Made by a program: the position numbers and the translations under genes. Positions 28,227-36,746 of a DNA stretch of 47,959 nt are shown one piece after another. Every line of letters begins with the position of its first letter. Position 1 is the first letter of the stretch. Source of the stretch: Opitutaceae bacterium (lineage in GTDB: Bacteria; Verrucomicrobiota; Verrucomicrobiia; Opitutales; Opitutaceae); NCBI GenBank assembly GCA_016795565.1, contig JAEUGW010000028.1, forward strand, positions 1-47,959, given 5' to 3'. The notes under the pieces were generated by a model that was given only the letters and a program-made list of their open reading frames with translations, was not told the DNA's origin and made no database searches.

Positions 28227-29159
28227 TTATTTCGTAGCGGCGGGAATGCTCGATGAGAACAGCACGCGACCCTGCCAGTCGATGAACTGGTAGTCGAAGC
28301 TGCCGGGCGTAAGCTTCGCGGCGAGGAAGCCGGACTCGGTGCCATTGGCGAAGAGGGAGTTGGCGCCCGGCTTCATTTCGCCGCGCACGGAGGAGCCGGC
28401 CCCGGAGGTGATGTAGTGGATCGGCCCCTCCTTGATGACCTCCATGTCGTGGTCGTGGCCGTTCAGGTAAGCCTGCACCCCGTATTTCTCCAGCAGCGGA
28501 CGGAACGCGCGGATCATGTCCTGGCTGTCCCCGTGCTTGGCCGAGGAGGAATAGATCGTGTGGTGGCCAACGACGAATTTCCATTTCGCCGTCGACGCGG
28601 CTAGCTTCCGCTCGAGCCAGGCCAGCTGGGCCTTCGTGTCCTGGCCGGTCACGGACTTCACGTATTTCGGGTCGGTGTGGTAGCCGGAGATGAACGGTGA
28701 GGTGTCGATGACGAAGAACTCGGCGCTGACCTCCGGGGTGATCTGCCAGATGACGTTGTAGTAGCGGGCCGGCATCTTCCAGCGCGGGCTGAAGAGCGTG
28801 TATTCCACCTGCGCCTGCGGGTTGGTGCGGTAGTCGTGGTTGCCGAGCGACACATACCACGGGATCTGCAGCGACGGGGCGGTGTAGATGTCCTCAAAGG
28901 AATATTTCCAAAGCGAGTCGTGCACATCGCGGACGCCTTCGTCGTAGATGTTGTCGCCGGTTGCGACGACAAACTGGGCGGACATCTCTGTCGCGGTGCG
29001 GCCCATCTGCTCCGCCGTCTCCTTCTGGTGATGGGCGCCGCGGCGGCCCCAATCACCCACCACGAGAAAGCGGAGGCTGCCGTCGGGCAGCGGCGCCTGC
29101 CCGAAGGCCGGCAGGAAGAGCAGCAGGCTGGCGGCGAAGGCGAGCAGGCGTGGTTTCAT
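28227..29159 (-). CDS. Purple acid phosphatase-like metallophosphoesterase, exported
   Basis: A 310-aa protein with a signal peptide (LLAFAASLLLFLPAFGQ). The five metallophosphoesterase blocks are visible in order: GDWG, GDNIYDEG, GNHDY, VGHH and GHDHD. Tyr in GDNIYD matches the Fe(III)-binding tyrosine of purple acid phosphatases (tartrate-resistant acid phosphatase type). Such enzymes act on many phosphate monoesters, and some plant members act on phytate. It sits between phytase (18 nt upstream) and the GDPD-like gene (3 nt downstream) in one operon, so it probably finishes dephosphorylation started by phytase. Confidence 0.92.
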   Translation of the reverse strand: MKPRLLAFAASLLLFLPAFGQAPLPDGSLRFLVVGDWGRRGAHHQKETAEQMGRTATEMSAQFVVATGDNIYDEGVRDVHDSLWKYSFEDIYTAPSLQIPWYVSLGNHDYRTNPQAQVEYTLFSPRWKMPARYYNVIWQITPEVSAEFFVIDTSPFISGYHTDPKYVKSVTGQDTKAQLAWLERKLAASTAKWKFVVGHHTIYSSSAKHGDSQDMIRAFRPLLEKYGVQAYLNGHDHDMEVIKEGPIHYITSGAGSSVRGEMKPGANSLFANGTESGFLAAKLTPGSFDYQFIDWQGRVLFSSSIPAATK

Positions 29160-29177
29160 GTCGGGATGGTGCCGGGG

Positions 29178-30239
29178 TTACTTGGCGGCGAGAATGTCCT
29201 CCCACGAGTAGTAGTGGAAGATCTTGCCGTTGGACATGGCGACGAAGAGGCCCTTGGGGAATCCGGGCAGGGCGACGTTGGTCACCTCGCTGCCGTCGCT
29301 CTCGATGGTGGAGACGTTCACGCTCTTCACGAAGGCGTGGGCGTGCGGATCGGCGGCCGTGCCCTCGCGGGTGTAGAGCCGGAAGGAATTGTCCTGCTGG
29401 TTGGAGACGAGGATGTAGCCCGTGCCGGTGCCGGTCTTGTAGATCGAGATACCCTCGCGATCCTCGGCGAAGCCGTCGAGGCCAATGACCGCCAGCTGTT
29501 CATCAGCGTCATCCGCGGCGGGATCCGCGTGGTATTTCCGGACGCCATAACCCTCGTCGGAGAAATAGACGTAGCCGAGCTCGTCATCGACCGCGATGGC
29601 CTCGATCTCCTTGATGCCGCTCCACTCGCCGAAGGAGCGGGAGAACACGCCGCGCAGAACGCCGTTGCCGTCGTCAACGAGGCGGTATTGGTGCAGGTAA
29701 CCCTGCTTCGGCGCCTGGTAGTCGGAGCGGGAGACGATGGCGAAGACGGCGCCGTCGGCGGCGCGGGTGTAGAGGGCGATGCCCATGCAGTCACGGGCCA
29801 GCTCGCCCGTGAAGACCGGGATGCCGCCGCCGTCCACGGGCGCCATGTCGGGCAGGCGGTAGGCGCGGAGGCGGTGGGCGTAGCGTTCGGTGACGACGGC
29901 GATGTCGGTTTTTTTCCCGCCGAGCATCACGCCATAGGCGATGTCCACGTTGTTGGGACGGACGAGGCCGCGGACGACCTTGTCCTGCCTGATCTTGCCG
30001 TCGAGGCCCCAGACGTAGAGGGCGCCGTCGGTGTTCTTGTCCGTGCCGAGGATGAGGCTCTCGGCCGGGTTGGCCGGGTTGATCCAGATGGCGGGATCGT
30101 CGGTGTCGTGCTTGGTGGGCTCGGTGACGACGCGGGGCTTGATGGCGTCGGGCGCGGGCGCGGTCTTGCCCGGCTTGGCGGACAGCGGGGCGACGGTGGC
30201 GAGGCCAAGGACGGCCAGGAGAAGCGGAAGTTTTTTCAT
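29178..30239 (-). CDS. Beta-propeller phytase (3-phytase), exported
   Basis: Removes phosphates stepwise from myo-inositol hexakisphosphate in the periplasm or outside, using calcium. The 353-aa chain has a signal peptide (KKLPLLLAVLGLATVAPLSA). The family motif HDTDDPAIWINP is near residues 43-54 and the RPNNVD motif near 93-98. Further propeller signatures are MGIALYTRAADG, IEAIAVDDELGYVYFSDE and EDREGISIYK. Known beta-propeller phytases use acidic clusters at these places to bind calcium and phosphate. It lies 103 nt after the TonB receptor gene, beyond a strong terminator, and heads the phytase-phosphatase-GDPD group. Confidence 0.93.
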   Translation of the reverse strand: MKKLPLLLAVLGLATVAPLSAKPGKTAPAPDAIKPRVVTEPTKHDTDDPAIWINPANPAESLILGTDKNTDGALYVWGLDGKIRQDKVVRGLVRPNNVDIAYGVMLGGKKTDIAVVTERYAHRLRAYRLPDMAPVDGGGIPVFTGELARDCMGIALYTRAADGAVFAIVSRSDYQAPKQGYLHQYRLVDDGNGVLRGVFSRSFGEWSGIKEIEAIAVDDELGYVYFSDEGYGVRKYHADPAADDADEQLAVIGLDGFAEDREGISIYKTGTGTGYILVSNQQDNSFRLYTREGTAADPHAHAFVKSVNVSTIESDGSEVTNVALPGFPKGLFVAMSNGKIFHYYSWEDILAAK

Positions 30240-30254
30240 GGGGAGGGGGATAAA

Positions 30255-30284
30255 ATCAAGGCCGGCAGCATGGCCGGCCCTGAT
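30255..30284. promoter_or_regulatory. Hairpin in the phytase leader region
   Basis: Arms atcaaggccggc and gccggccctgat pair at 11 of 12 positions around a 6-nt loop. It lies between the TonB receptor terminator and the phytase start, so it would be in the phytase 5' leader or upstream promoter region. It may be a second terminator stem or a regulatory element. Confidence 0.4.
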
Positions 30285-30290
30285 TGCGGG

Positions 30291-30327
30291 AAAAATGCCG
30301 GCGGATTACAAAGATGTAATCCGCCGG
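30291..30327 (-). terminator. Rho-independent terminator of the TonB receptor gene
   Basis: A perfect 13-bp stem (ccggcggattaca / tgtaatccgccgg) with a 4-nt loop is followed on the minus strand by CATTTTT. This is a textbook intrinsic terminator 15 nt past the receptor stop, so phytase must have its own promoter or depend on read-through. Confidence 0.85.
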
Positions 30328-30342
30328 GAGGGAGCGGGCGGC

Positions 30343-33129
30343 TTAGAACGACAGCTTGACGCCGACGTTGGCCGACCAGTTGTAGAACTCGGCCTTGCGG
30401 AGGCCGTTGGTCACATTGTAGACGGCCGAGTAGGGCTCGTTCGTGATGTTCAGGAACTCGGCATAGACCGTGAAGCGCGGGGAGAACTTGTAGTTCGTGC
30501 TGAAGTCGATCTGCGAGTGGTCCTCGACGTATTGGTCGCCGGCGGTGCTGGCGCCGAGCAGGCTGAGGAAGCGGCTGCGATGGGTGAGCGAGACGCGGGC
30601 GAAGAAGCCGTATTTCTCGTAGGAGAGGGCGAGGTTGCCGAGCTTCTTGGACTGGTTGAGGAAGGGCACCTTCTCGCCGGAGCGGGAGCCGCCGAGCACG
30701 GACTCGCTGTCGGTGAGCGTGAGGTTCGCGTAGAGGCCGAGGCCGTCGAACGGCGAGGGCAGGAACGTGAACTGCTGCTGGTAGTCGGCCTCGAAGCCGG
30801 TCACCTTCGCGGAGTCGCCGTTGAGCGGGATGGTCAGGCTGTTGATGCCGTTGGGGGCGCCGCCGGCGATGACCTGCGAGAAGATGAAGTCCTGGATGTC
30901 CTTGTGGAAGACGCCGACGGTGATGACGCCGAGCGACTTCGGGTAGAACTCCAGCGAGGCATCCCAGTTGGTGGCGCGGTAGGGCTTGAGGTTGGGGTTG
31001 CCCTGGGTGACGTCGTCATCCTCCACCAGGCGGCTGGCCGAGGCGTCGAGGAACTTCGGGCGGGCGAGCGTGCTGGTGACGGAGGCGCGACCCACCATGC
31101 GCGAGGTGAAGTCATAGCGGGCGATGAGGCTGGGCAGGAAGCTGGAGTAGCTGCGGTCGGCGGAGGTGCGGGCGAGCGTGGTCGCATCCTCGTCCACCAC
31201 GCTCCAGGCGCGGTTCTCGAACTGGGTGCTCTCGAGGCGGGCGCCGCCGATGAGGGTCAGCTTGCCCATGGTCAGGTCGGCCATGCCGTAGACGGAGAAG
31301 ATGTTCTCGTCGGTGTTGTAGTCCTCGATGGCGTTGTTGACCGCGGTGGCGTTGGCATCGATGCCGAACTGGCCGGGGTTGGCCGCGTAGTAGGCGCGGA
31401 AGGCCTGCGGGTTCACGCTGGCGAAGGTCGGGTTGACGCCGCGCGCGCTCGTGCGGGCGACCTGGGCGAGGGTGAGCGTGTTGGTGCCGGTGGGGATGAT
31501 GGCGGTGCTGCCGATGTCCACGCTGCGGGCCTTGGCGCGGTATTTGCCGCCGAACTTCACGTGGCCGTTGTGGCCGCCGAGGGTGACCTCGCGCTTGGCG
31601 TTGAGATTCACGGTCCACTCGTCCTCGACGTTGAGGCCGTTGTCGAGCGCCCAGCCCGTGAAGGGGAAGGCCGAGGCCGGCAGCGCGGTGCCGGCGCCGG
31701 TGAAGACCGCGTGCTGCGGGTCGGTCAGGTCGTAGTTCCAGGTGGTGTTGGCGCTCTGGAAGACGGGCTGGTAGCGGAACGGGTCAACCAGCTCGGCGCG
31801 GGCCCAGGAGGCGGAGTAATCGATGACCCAGCTCCCGCGCTGGTGCTCGCCGCCGCCGGTGAGGGACCAGACGTTGTTGTCCTCGGTGCGGTCCTTCAGG
31901 TCGACCACGATGCGGCGGCCGGTGACGGTGCCGGTGAAGTCCGAGGTTGGGACGGCGTTGGCCGCGCGGCCACGGAAGCGCGTGCGGAAGCGGTTCTCGT
32001 AGTCCGAGAAGTGGCTGTAAACGCCGCGGAAGTAGTAGCTGGTGCCCGGCGCGGGCTTGAAATCGAGGGAGAAGTTGATGCCGCGGCGCAGGCGGCTGAT
32101 GGTGTATTCGCGGTGCTGGAGGTCGCCGCCCGGGGTGAGATAGAACGTGCCGGGAGTGGCGCTGGCGTCGGAGACCCAGGGGTTGTCGTCGGTCTCGCTG
32201 CCGTCGGAGGCGAAGAAGCGCTTGGCGTCGCTGAGCGCGATAAGCACGCCGAGCTTGCCGTCGTTGAACTTGTCGCCCCAGACCACGCTGGCCTTGTGGC
32301 TCCACTGGCCGGACAGTTCGTTGTATTGGCCCTCGGCGGCGACGCGGAGGCTGCGGCCCGGCGTGCTAAAGGCGGTCTGCGTCTTGAGGTTCACGCTGCC
32401 ACCGATGGCGTCCCCGTCCATGTCGGGGGTGATGGCCTTCACGACCTCAATGGTATCGAGCAGGTCGGCGGGAAACACGTCGAGCATGACGGCGCGGCTG
32501 TCCTCGTGCGAGGCCGGGATGTTGACGCCGTTCATCTGGGTGTTGTTCAAGTCGGGATCGACACCGCGAATCGAGATGAACCGGCCCTCGCCCTGGTCGC
32601 GGGCGAGCGAAACACCGGCAATGCGGCCGAGCGTCTCGGCGGCGTTCTGGTCGGGAAAGCGGCCAAGGGCGTCGGAGGAGACGATGCTCTTGAGGTTGTC
32701 CGAGGCGCGCTGCTGGTTGAGCGCGCGGGCCTGGCCGACGCGCTGGCCCTCGACGGTGAACTTCGCGAGCTGGACGACCTCGTCGCCGAGCTTGGCGTCG
32801 AGGCTGGCCGGCTGGCCGGCGACGACGGTGACCGGGAAATCCCTCGACGGCAGGCCGAGGTAGGAGATGTGCGCCGTGTAGGTGCCGGCGGCGATGCTGC
32901 CGAGGTGGAAGCTGCCGTCGCTGTTGGTCGCGGTGTCGCGGTTGAGGCTGTCAATCGTCACGCGGGCGCCGCGCAGGGGCGCGCCGCTGGTGTCGGTGAC
33001 CTTGCCGGAGATGGAACCGGCGCCGGTCTGCGCCCACGCGCTGGTCAACGCGAGGGACAGGCCAAGGAAGCAGGCGAGCAAACGGCGGAAACCGCCGGTG
33101 GGGGGACTGACTTGGGGTATCGGGGTCAT
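30343..33129 (-). CDS. TonB-dependent receptor
   Basis: Outer-membrane active transporter of about 928 aa. A signal peptide (LLACFLGLSLALTSAWAQ) is followed by a carboxypeptidase-D-like regulatory domain (ISGKVTDTSGAPLRGARVTI, residues about 35-115). A plug domain follows (ALGRFPDQNAAETLGRIAGV; ISIRGVDPDLNNTQMNG), then a 22-strand-type barrel ending in WSANVGVKLSF with the C-terminal Phe. This type imports ligands too large for porins. Phytase genes linked to TonB receptors are known in other bacteria, so inositol phosphates are the likely ligand, by context only. No SusD-like partner is present. Starts at 33129 and 33153 are both possible. It lies 115 nt downstream of iolA with no terminator seen between. 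Confidence 0.93.
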   Translation of the reverse strand: MTPIPQVSPPTGGFRRLLACFLGLSLALTSAWAQTGAGSISGKVTDTSGAPLRGARVTIDSLNRDTATNSDGSFHLGSIAAGTYTAHISYLGLPSRDFPVTVVAGQPASLDAKLGDEVVQLAKFTVEGQRVGQARALNQQRASDNLKSIVSSDALGRFPDQNAAETLGRIAGVSLARDQGEGRFISIRGVDPDLNNTQMNGVNIPASHEDSRAVMLDVFPADLLDTIEVVKAITPDMDGDAIGGSVNLKTQTAFSTPGRSLRVAAEGQYNELSGQWSHKASVVWGDKFNDGKLGVLIALSDAKRFFASDGSETDDNPWVSDASATPGTFYLTPGGDLQHREYTISRLRRGINFSLDFKPAPGTSYYFRGVYSHFSDYENRFRTRFRGRAANAVPTSDFTGTVTGRRIVVDLKDRTEDNNVWSLTGGGEHQRGSWVIDYSASWARAELVDPFRYQPVFQSANTTWNYDLTDPQHAVFTGAGTALPASAFPFTGWALDNGLNVEDEWTVNLNAKREVTLGGHNGHVKFGGKYRAKARSVDIGSTAIIPTGTNTLTLAQVARTSARGVNPTFASVNPQAFRAYYAANPGQFGIDANATAVNNAIEDYNTDENIFSVYGMADLTMGKLTLIGGARLESTQFENRAWSVVDEDATTLARTSADRSYSSFLPSLIARYDFTSRMVGRASVTSTLARPKFLDASASRLVEDDDVTQGNPNLKPYRATNWDASLEFYPKSLGVITVGVFHKDIQDFIFSQVIAGGAPNGINSLTIPLNGDSAKVTGFEADYQQQFTFLPSPFDGLGLYANLTLTDSESVLGGSRSGEKVPFLNQSKKLGNLALSYEKYGFFARVSLTHRSRFLSLLGASTAGDQYVEDHSQIDFSTNYKFSPRFTVYAEFLNITNEPYSAVYNVTNGLRKAEFYNWSANVGVKLSF

Positions 33130-33244
33130 GGATGGTCTTGGTTTGGTGAACATGGGTAACGGAAACTGACGAAGCACGCGGCGAGGGGAATCCCGCGGGA
33201 GTGAAGGTGGGGTAAGGATCAGGTCACGGCCGGGTGAAACGGGG

Positions 33245-34735
33245 TTATTTGCGCCAGACGTCGCCCACGCCCTCGGCGATCCAGCGCGTGGTGGTGACCT
33301 TCTGCTGGGTGTAGAACCACACGCCCTCCTTGCCCTGGATGTGCAGGTCGCCGAAGAACGAGTCGTTCCAGCCGCTGAAGGGGAACATCGCCAGCGAGGC
33401 GGGCACGCCGATGTTGATGCCGATCATGCCGCACTGGACGCGGTGCTTGAACTCGCGCGCGGCCTTGCCGGAGTTGGTGAAGATGGCGGCGCCGTTGCCG
33501 TAGGCGGACTTGTTGGCGAGGGCGATGGCGTCCTCGAGGTGGTCGAGGTGCAGGACATTGAGCACGGGGCCGAAGACTTCCTCGCGGGCCAGCGCCATGT
33601 CGGGTTGCACGTCCTCCACGACGGTTGCGCCGAGATAGAAACCCTTCGGGGCATCGGGCACCTTCACACCGCGGCCGTCGGCCACGAGCTTGGCGCCGGC
33701 GGAAAGGCCGGACTCGACCAGCCCGAGGACCCGGTCGCGGTGCGCGGCGGTGATGAGCGCGCCCATGTCGGGCTGGGCCTCGCCGTCGGTGCGGCCGACC
33801 TTCAGGGCCTTGGCGGCGGCGGCGAGCTCGCCCATGAGGTGGCGGCCGCGGTTGCCGACCGTGATGACCGAGGAGCCGGCCATGCAGCGCTCGCCGGCAC
33901 AGCCGAACGCGGCGTTCATCACGCCCTCGACCGTCTTGCTGACGTCCGAGTCGGGCAGGACAAACACGTAGTTCTTCGCGCCGCCGTTGGCCTGCACCCG
34001 CTTGCCGTGCGCGGTGGCGGTCTGGTGGATGTAGCGGGCGATCGGTGTGGAGCCGACAAAGGAGACGGCCTTGACCAGCGGATGCGTGAGCAGGGCGTCC
34101 ACGGCCGGCTTGCCGCCCTGCACGAGGTTGAAGACGCCCTTGGGCAGGCCGGCCTCCATGAGGAGCTCCGCGAGGCGGATGGCCGTGAACGGCACGCGCT
34201 CGCTCGGCTTGAGCACGAAGGTGTTGCCGGTCACCAGCGCGAGCGGGAACATCCACAGCGGAATCATCGCCGGGAAGTTGAAGGGCGTGATGCCGGCGCA
34301 CACGCCGAGCGGGTAGCGCGTGGTCTCGCAATCAACGGAGCGCGCGATGTTCGTGACCATGTCGCCCATCATCAGCGTCGGCGCGCCGCAGGCATACTCG
34401 ATGGCCTCGATGCCGCGGAAGAGGTCGCCGCGCGACTCGGCGTAGGTCTTGCCGTGCTCGCGGGAGATGGTGCGGGCGATCTCGTCGAAGTGTTTTTCCA
34501 CGAGCGACCGGTAGCGGAACATGATGCGTGTGCGGTCCACGACCGGCGTGTCGGCCCAGGCGGGGAACGCGGCCTGGGCGGCCTGGACGGCGGCGTCCAC
34601 CTCGGTGGCGCCGGCCAGCGGCACGGCGCCGATGACCTCGCCCGTGGAGGGATTGAAAACCGGCGAGGTGGTGAGCGCGGCGGGGCGCAGCCATTCGCCG
34701 TTGATGAGCAGGGGACAGGGCGCGGAGGTGGACAT
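33245..34735 (-). CDS. iolA: Methylmalonate-semialdehyde dehydrogenase (CoA-acylating)
   Basis: Oxidises malonate semialdehyde (inositol route) or methylmalonate semialdehyde (valine route) to acetyl-CoA or propionyl-CoA with NAD and CoA. The 496-aa chain shows the aldehyde dehydrogenase fold with ITPFNFPAMIPLWMFPLAL, the cofactor region FVGSTPIARY, and the catalytic Cys in GCAGERCMAGS. It also has the family GVPASLAMFPFSGW and GKEGVWFYTQQKVTT segments typical of MmsA/IolA. It is the last gene of the run iolB-iolD-iolE-transaldolase-iolA, with a 10-nt gap to the transaldolase, so its job here is the final step of inositol catabolism. Confidence 0.95.
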   Translation of the reverse strand: MSTSAPCPLLINGEWLRPAALTTSPVFNPSTGEVIGAVPLAGATEVDAAVQAAQAAFPAWADTPVVDRTRIMFRYRSLVEKHFDEIARTISREHGKTYAESRGDLFRGIEAIEYACGAPTLMMGDMVTNIARSVDCETTRYPLGVCAGITPFNFPAMIPLWMFPLALVTGNTFVLKPSERVPFTAIRLAELLMEAGLPKGVFNLVQGGKPAVDALLTHPLVKAVSFVGSTPIARYIHQTATAHGKRVQANGGAKNYVFVLPDSDVSKTVEGVMNAAFGCAGERCMAGSSVITVGNRGRHLMGELAAAAKALKVGRTDGEAQPDMGALITAAHRDRVLGLVESGLSAGAKLVADGRGVKVPDAPKGFYLGATVVEDVQPDMALAREEVFGPVLNVLHLDHLEDAIALANKSAYGNGAAIFTNSGKAAREFKHRVQCGMIGINIGVPASLAMFPFSGWNDSFFGDLHIQGKEGVWFYTQQKVTTTRWIAEGVGDVWRK

Positions 34736-34745
34736 GGGCAGCGGG

Positions 34746-35816
34746 TTACATCGGGATCATCCGGCCGCGCACGAGCGCGAGCAGGTCGGCGTAGCCGCCG
34801 AGGAACTGGTGGAGAGTGTGGAGCGTCGCGCCATAGCGCAGGAACCCGGCGGGTTTCATGCCGTCCTCGTCATGCGCGCGGACAAAATCCGGGAACTTCG
34901 CACGCAACTCGGCGAGGATCGCGCCGTCCACCGGGGTATCGAGCGTGAGCGCGGGCGCGGTGGCGGAGGTGTTGAACTTGGTCCACCAGTTGTAGGGGAT
35001 GGTCTGCAGCACCTCGCGGCCGATGAGCTGCGACCAGTGGCCCTCGTGGCGGTAGGCGGCGGCGAGCAGCGTGCCGGGCAGGCCCCGGGCCTGAAAGAGC
35101 CGGTGGGCGTGCTTGAAGACCGCGATGCCCGCCCAATCGATGGTGCCCGGCGTGACGGCGATCTTCTGCGCCTCGGCGACGCGCCTGAGCTGGTCGTCCA
35201 CCCGGCCGATCATGAGCGTGATGTAGGGGCGGATGGCATCGGCGTTGAGGCCGGCGGACTTGGCGCGCTTGAGACCGCGCTCGATGCCGGCGGCCATGGC
35301 GAGGGCCTGGGCGACGGAGAAACTGACGGTGGCGTTGATGCGGATGCCGCGCGCCGTCATCTCCTCCATCGCCGCGATGCCGGTCTCGGTGGCCGGGGCC
35401 TTGATCGCGATGTTCGGCGCCAGGGCGGCGAGCTCGGTGGCGTGCGCGACCATGTGCTCCGCACTGGGGTAATACTTCGGGTTCACCTGCATCGAGAGGT
35501 AACCCTTGGCGCCCTTGGTCGCCTCGAAAACCGGCAGCAGCTTCTTGGCCGACTCGCGGCCGAGCACGGCGATGAGTTTCCAGGTCAGCTCGTCCTCGGT
35601 GGCGTGCGGAAAGTCGGCGATGAGCTGGTCGAGCGCCGGCAGGCAGAGGCCGGGGTTGGCCTTGACGGTCTGGTAAACGATGACGGGGTTCGAGGTGCCG
35701 CCGGTGGCGCCGAGGCCGACGGCCTCGCCCAACTCGGCGGGCACGCCGGAATCGTTCCACCAATCCGCGCCGAGCGCGGTCATCTGGGTCATGCGGGAAG
35801 GAGCGATGGTGGTCAT
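34746..35816 (-). CDS. Transaldolase family protein in the iol operon
   Basis: A 356-aa TIM-barrel protein of the transaldolase family. The diagnostic blocks are TSNPVIVYQ (41-49), NIAIKAPATETG with the Schiff-base Lys139, and RINATVSFSVAQ (159-170). True transaldolases move a dihydroxyacetone unit between sugar phosphates. Here the gene sits between iolE and iolA with gaps of 6 and 10 nt. The pathway needs an aldolase (IolJ) to split 2-deoxy-5-keto-gluconate-6-phosphate, and no IolC or IolJ is in the window. It could be that missing aldolase, by analogy with fructose-6-phosphate aldolases of the same family. This is inference. Confidence 0.85.
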   Translation of the reverse strand: MTTIAPSRMTQMTALGADWWNDSGVPAELGEAVGLGATGGTSNPVIVYQTVKANPGLCLPALDQLIADFPHATEDELTWKLIAVLGRESAKKLLPVFEATKGAKGYLSMQVNPKYYPSAEHMVAHATELAALAPNIAIKAPATETGIAAMEEMTARGIRINATVSFSVAQALAMAAGIERGLKRAKSAGLNADAIRPYITLMIGRVDDQLRRVAEAQKIAVTPGTIDWAGIAVFKHAHRLFQARGLPGTLLAAAYRHEGHWSQLIGREVLQTIPYNWWTKFNTSATAPALTLDTPVDGAILAELRAKFPDFVRAHDEDGMKPAGFLRYGATLHTLHQFLGGYADLLALVRGRMIPM

Positions 35817-35822
35817 GGGATG

Positions 35823-36746
35823 TCAGACGCCGGCGTGGGTGCGGACGAATTCGCGGGCTTTTTTGGCCTTGGGCAGCGCGGCGACCCGCACCGGATCCTC
35901 CTCGGCCTCGACGACGAGCCAGCCGCGGTAGTGGTGCTGGGCGAGCACGGCGAACAAAGCGGGGAAATCCACCATGCCGTCGCCGGGAATCGTGAACACC
36001 CCTTCGCGGACGGCGCGGTAGAACGACCAGCCCTCGCGGCGCACGCGCTCGGCCACCTCGCGGCGCACACTCTTCAGGTGCACGTGGGCGATGCGTGGCG
36101 CGTGGCGCCGGGCAACCGCCAGCGGATCAATCCCCGCGAAGGCGAGGTGACCGGGATCGAACAGCAAATGCATGGCGGGCACACCCGCGAGCAAGCGGTC
36201 GAGCTCGGCCTCGCTCTGGATGACCGTGCCCATGTGATGATGATAGACCAGTTTCAGCCCGGCGGCGGCGCTGAGCGCAGCGAATTTCGCGAGTCCCGCG
36301 CCCAGCCTCCCCCACTCCGCTTCCGTCAGCAACGGCCGGTCGTCCGCCCCGAACCCGAGGCGGGCGGCCTTGTCGCCGTGCACGCAGCGCGTGCACTCGG
36401 CGACGATGACGACGGGTGCGCCGAGGGATTGGAGCAGCGCAAGGTGCGCCTGAAAGTTCTTCTCCTCGGACGCATGATCGCCCGCCGCGAGGTAGGTGCT
36501 GTGCCAGCCGCTCACGAGCTGGAGGTCGTGTCGGCGGAGCGCGGCGCCGAGCGCCTCGGTCGTCCGGGGATAGGCGTGTCCCAGCTCGGTCCCGGCAAAA
36601 CCGGCGGCGCGCATCTCGCGCAGGATGACGTCGAGCGGCACATCGCCGGCGAGGTCGTTGAAATCATCGTTGCTCCAGATGATCGGGTTGGCACCGACCT
36701 GACAGCCGGCGAGCACGGGGGCGGAAACAGGGGCGGAGGCAATCAT
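35823..36746 (-). CDS. iolE: Inosose dehydratase
   Basis: Dehydrates 2-keto-myo-inositol to the 3D-(3,5/4)-trihydroxycyclohexane-1,2-dione used by IolD. The 307-aa protein has the AP-endonuclease-2/xylose isomerase-like TIM barrel. The IolE start ANPIIWSNDDFNDLAGDVPL, GFAGTELGHAYPR, YHHHMGTVIQSE, LLFDPGHLAFAG and HVHLKSVRREVA contain the expected metal-binding Glu/Asp/His positions. Its ATG overlaps the iolD stop by 1 nt (TGATG). The frame is open much further upstream inside iolD, but only this start matches the family. Confidence 0.93.
   Translation of the reverse strand: MIASAPVSAPVLAGCQVGANPIIWSNDDFNDLAGDVPLDVILREMRAAGFAGTELGHAYPRTTEALGAALRRHDLQLVSGWHSTYLAAGDHASEEKNFQAHLALLQSLGAPVVIVAECTRCVHGDKAARLGFGADDRPLLTEAEWGRLGAGLAKFAALSAAAGLKLVYHHHMGTVIQSEAELDRLLAGVPAMHLLFDPGHLAFAGIDPLAVARRHAPRIAHVHLKSVRREVAERVRREGWSFYRAVREGVFTIPGDGMVDFPALFAVLAQHHYRGWLVVEAEEDPVRVAALPKAKKAREFVRTHAGV

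Noticed and set aside
30031..33159. 1042-codon plus-strand open frame over the TonB receptor
   Set aside because: Antisense shadow of a clear receptor; composition is valine/glycine/glutamate-rich with no motif.
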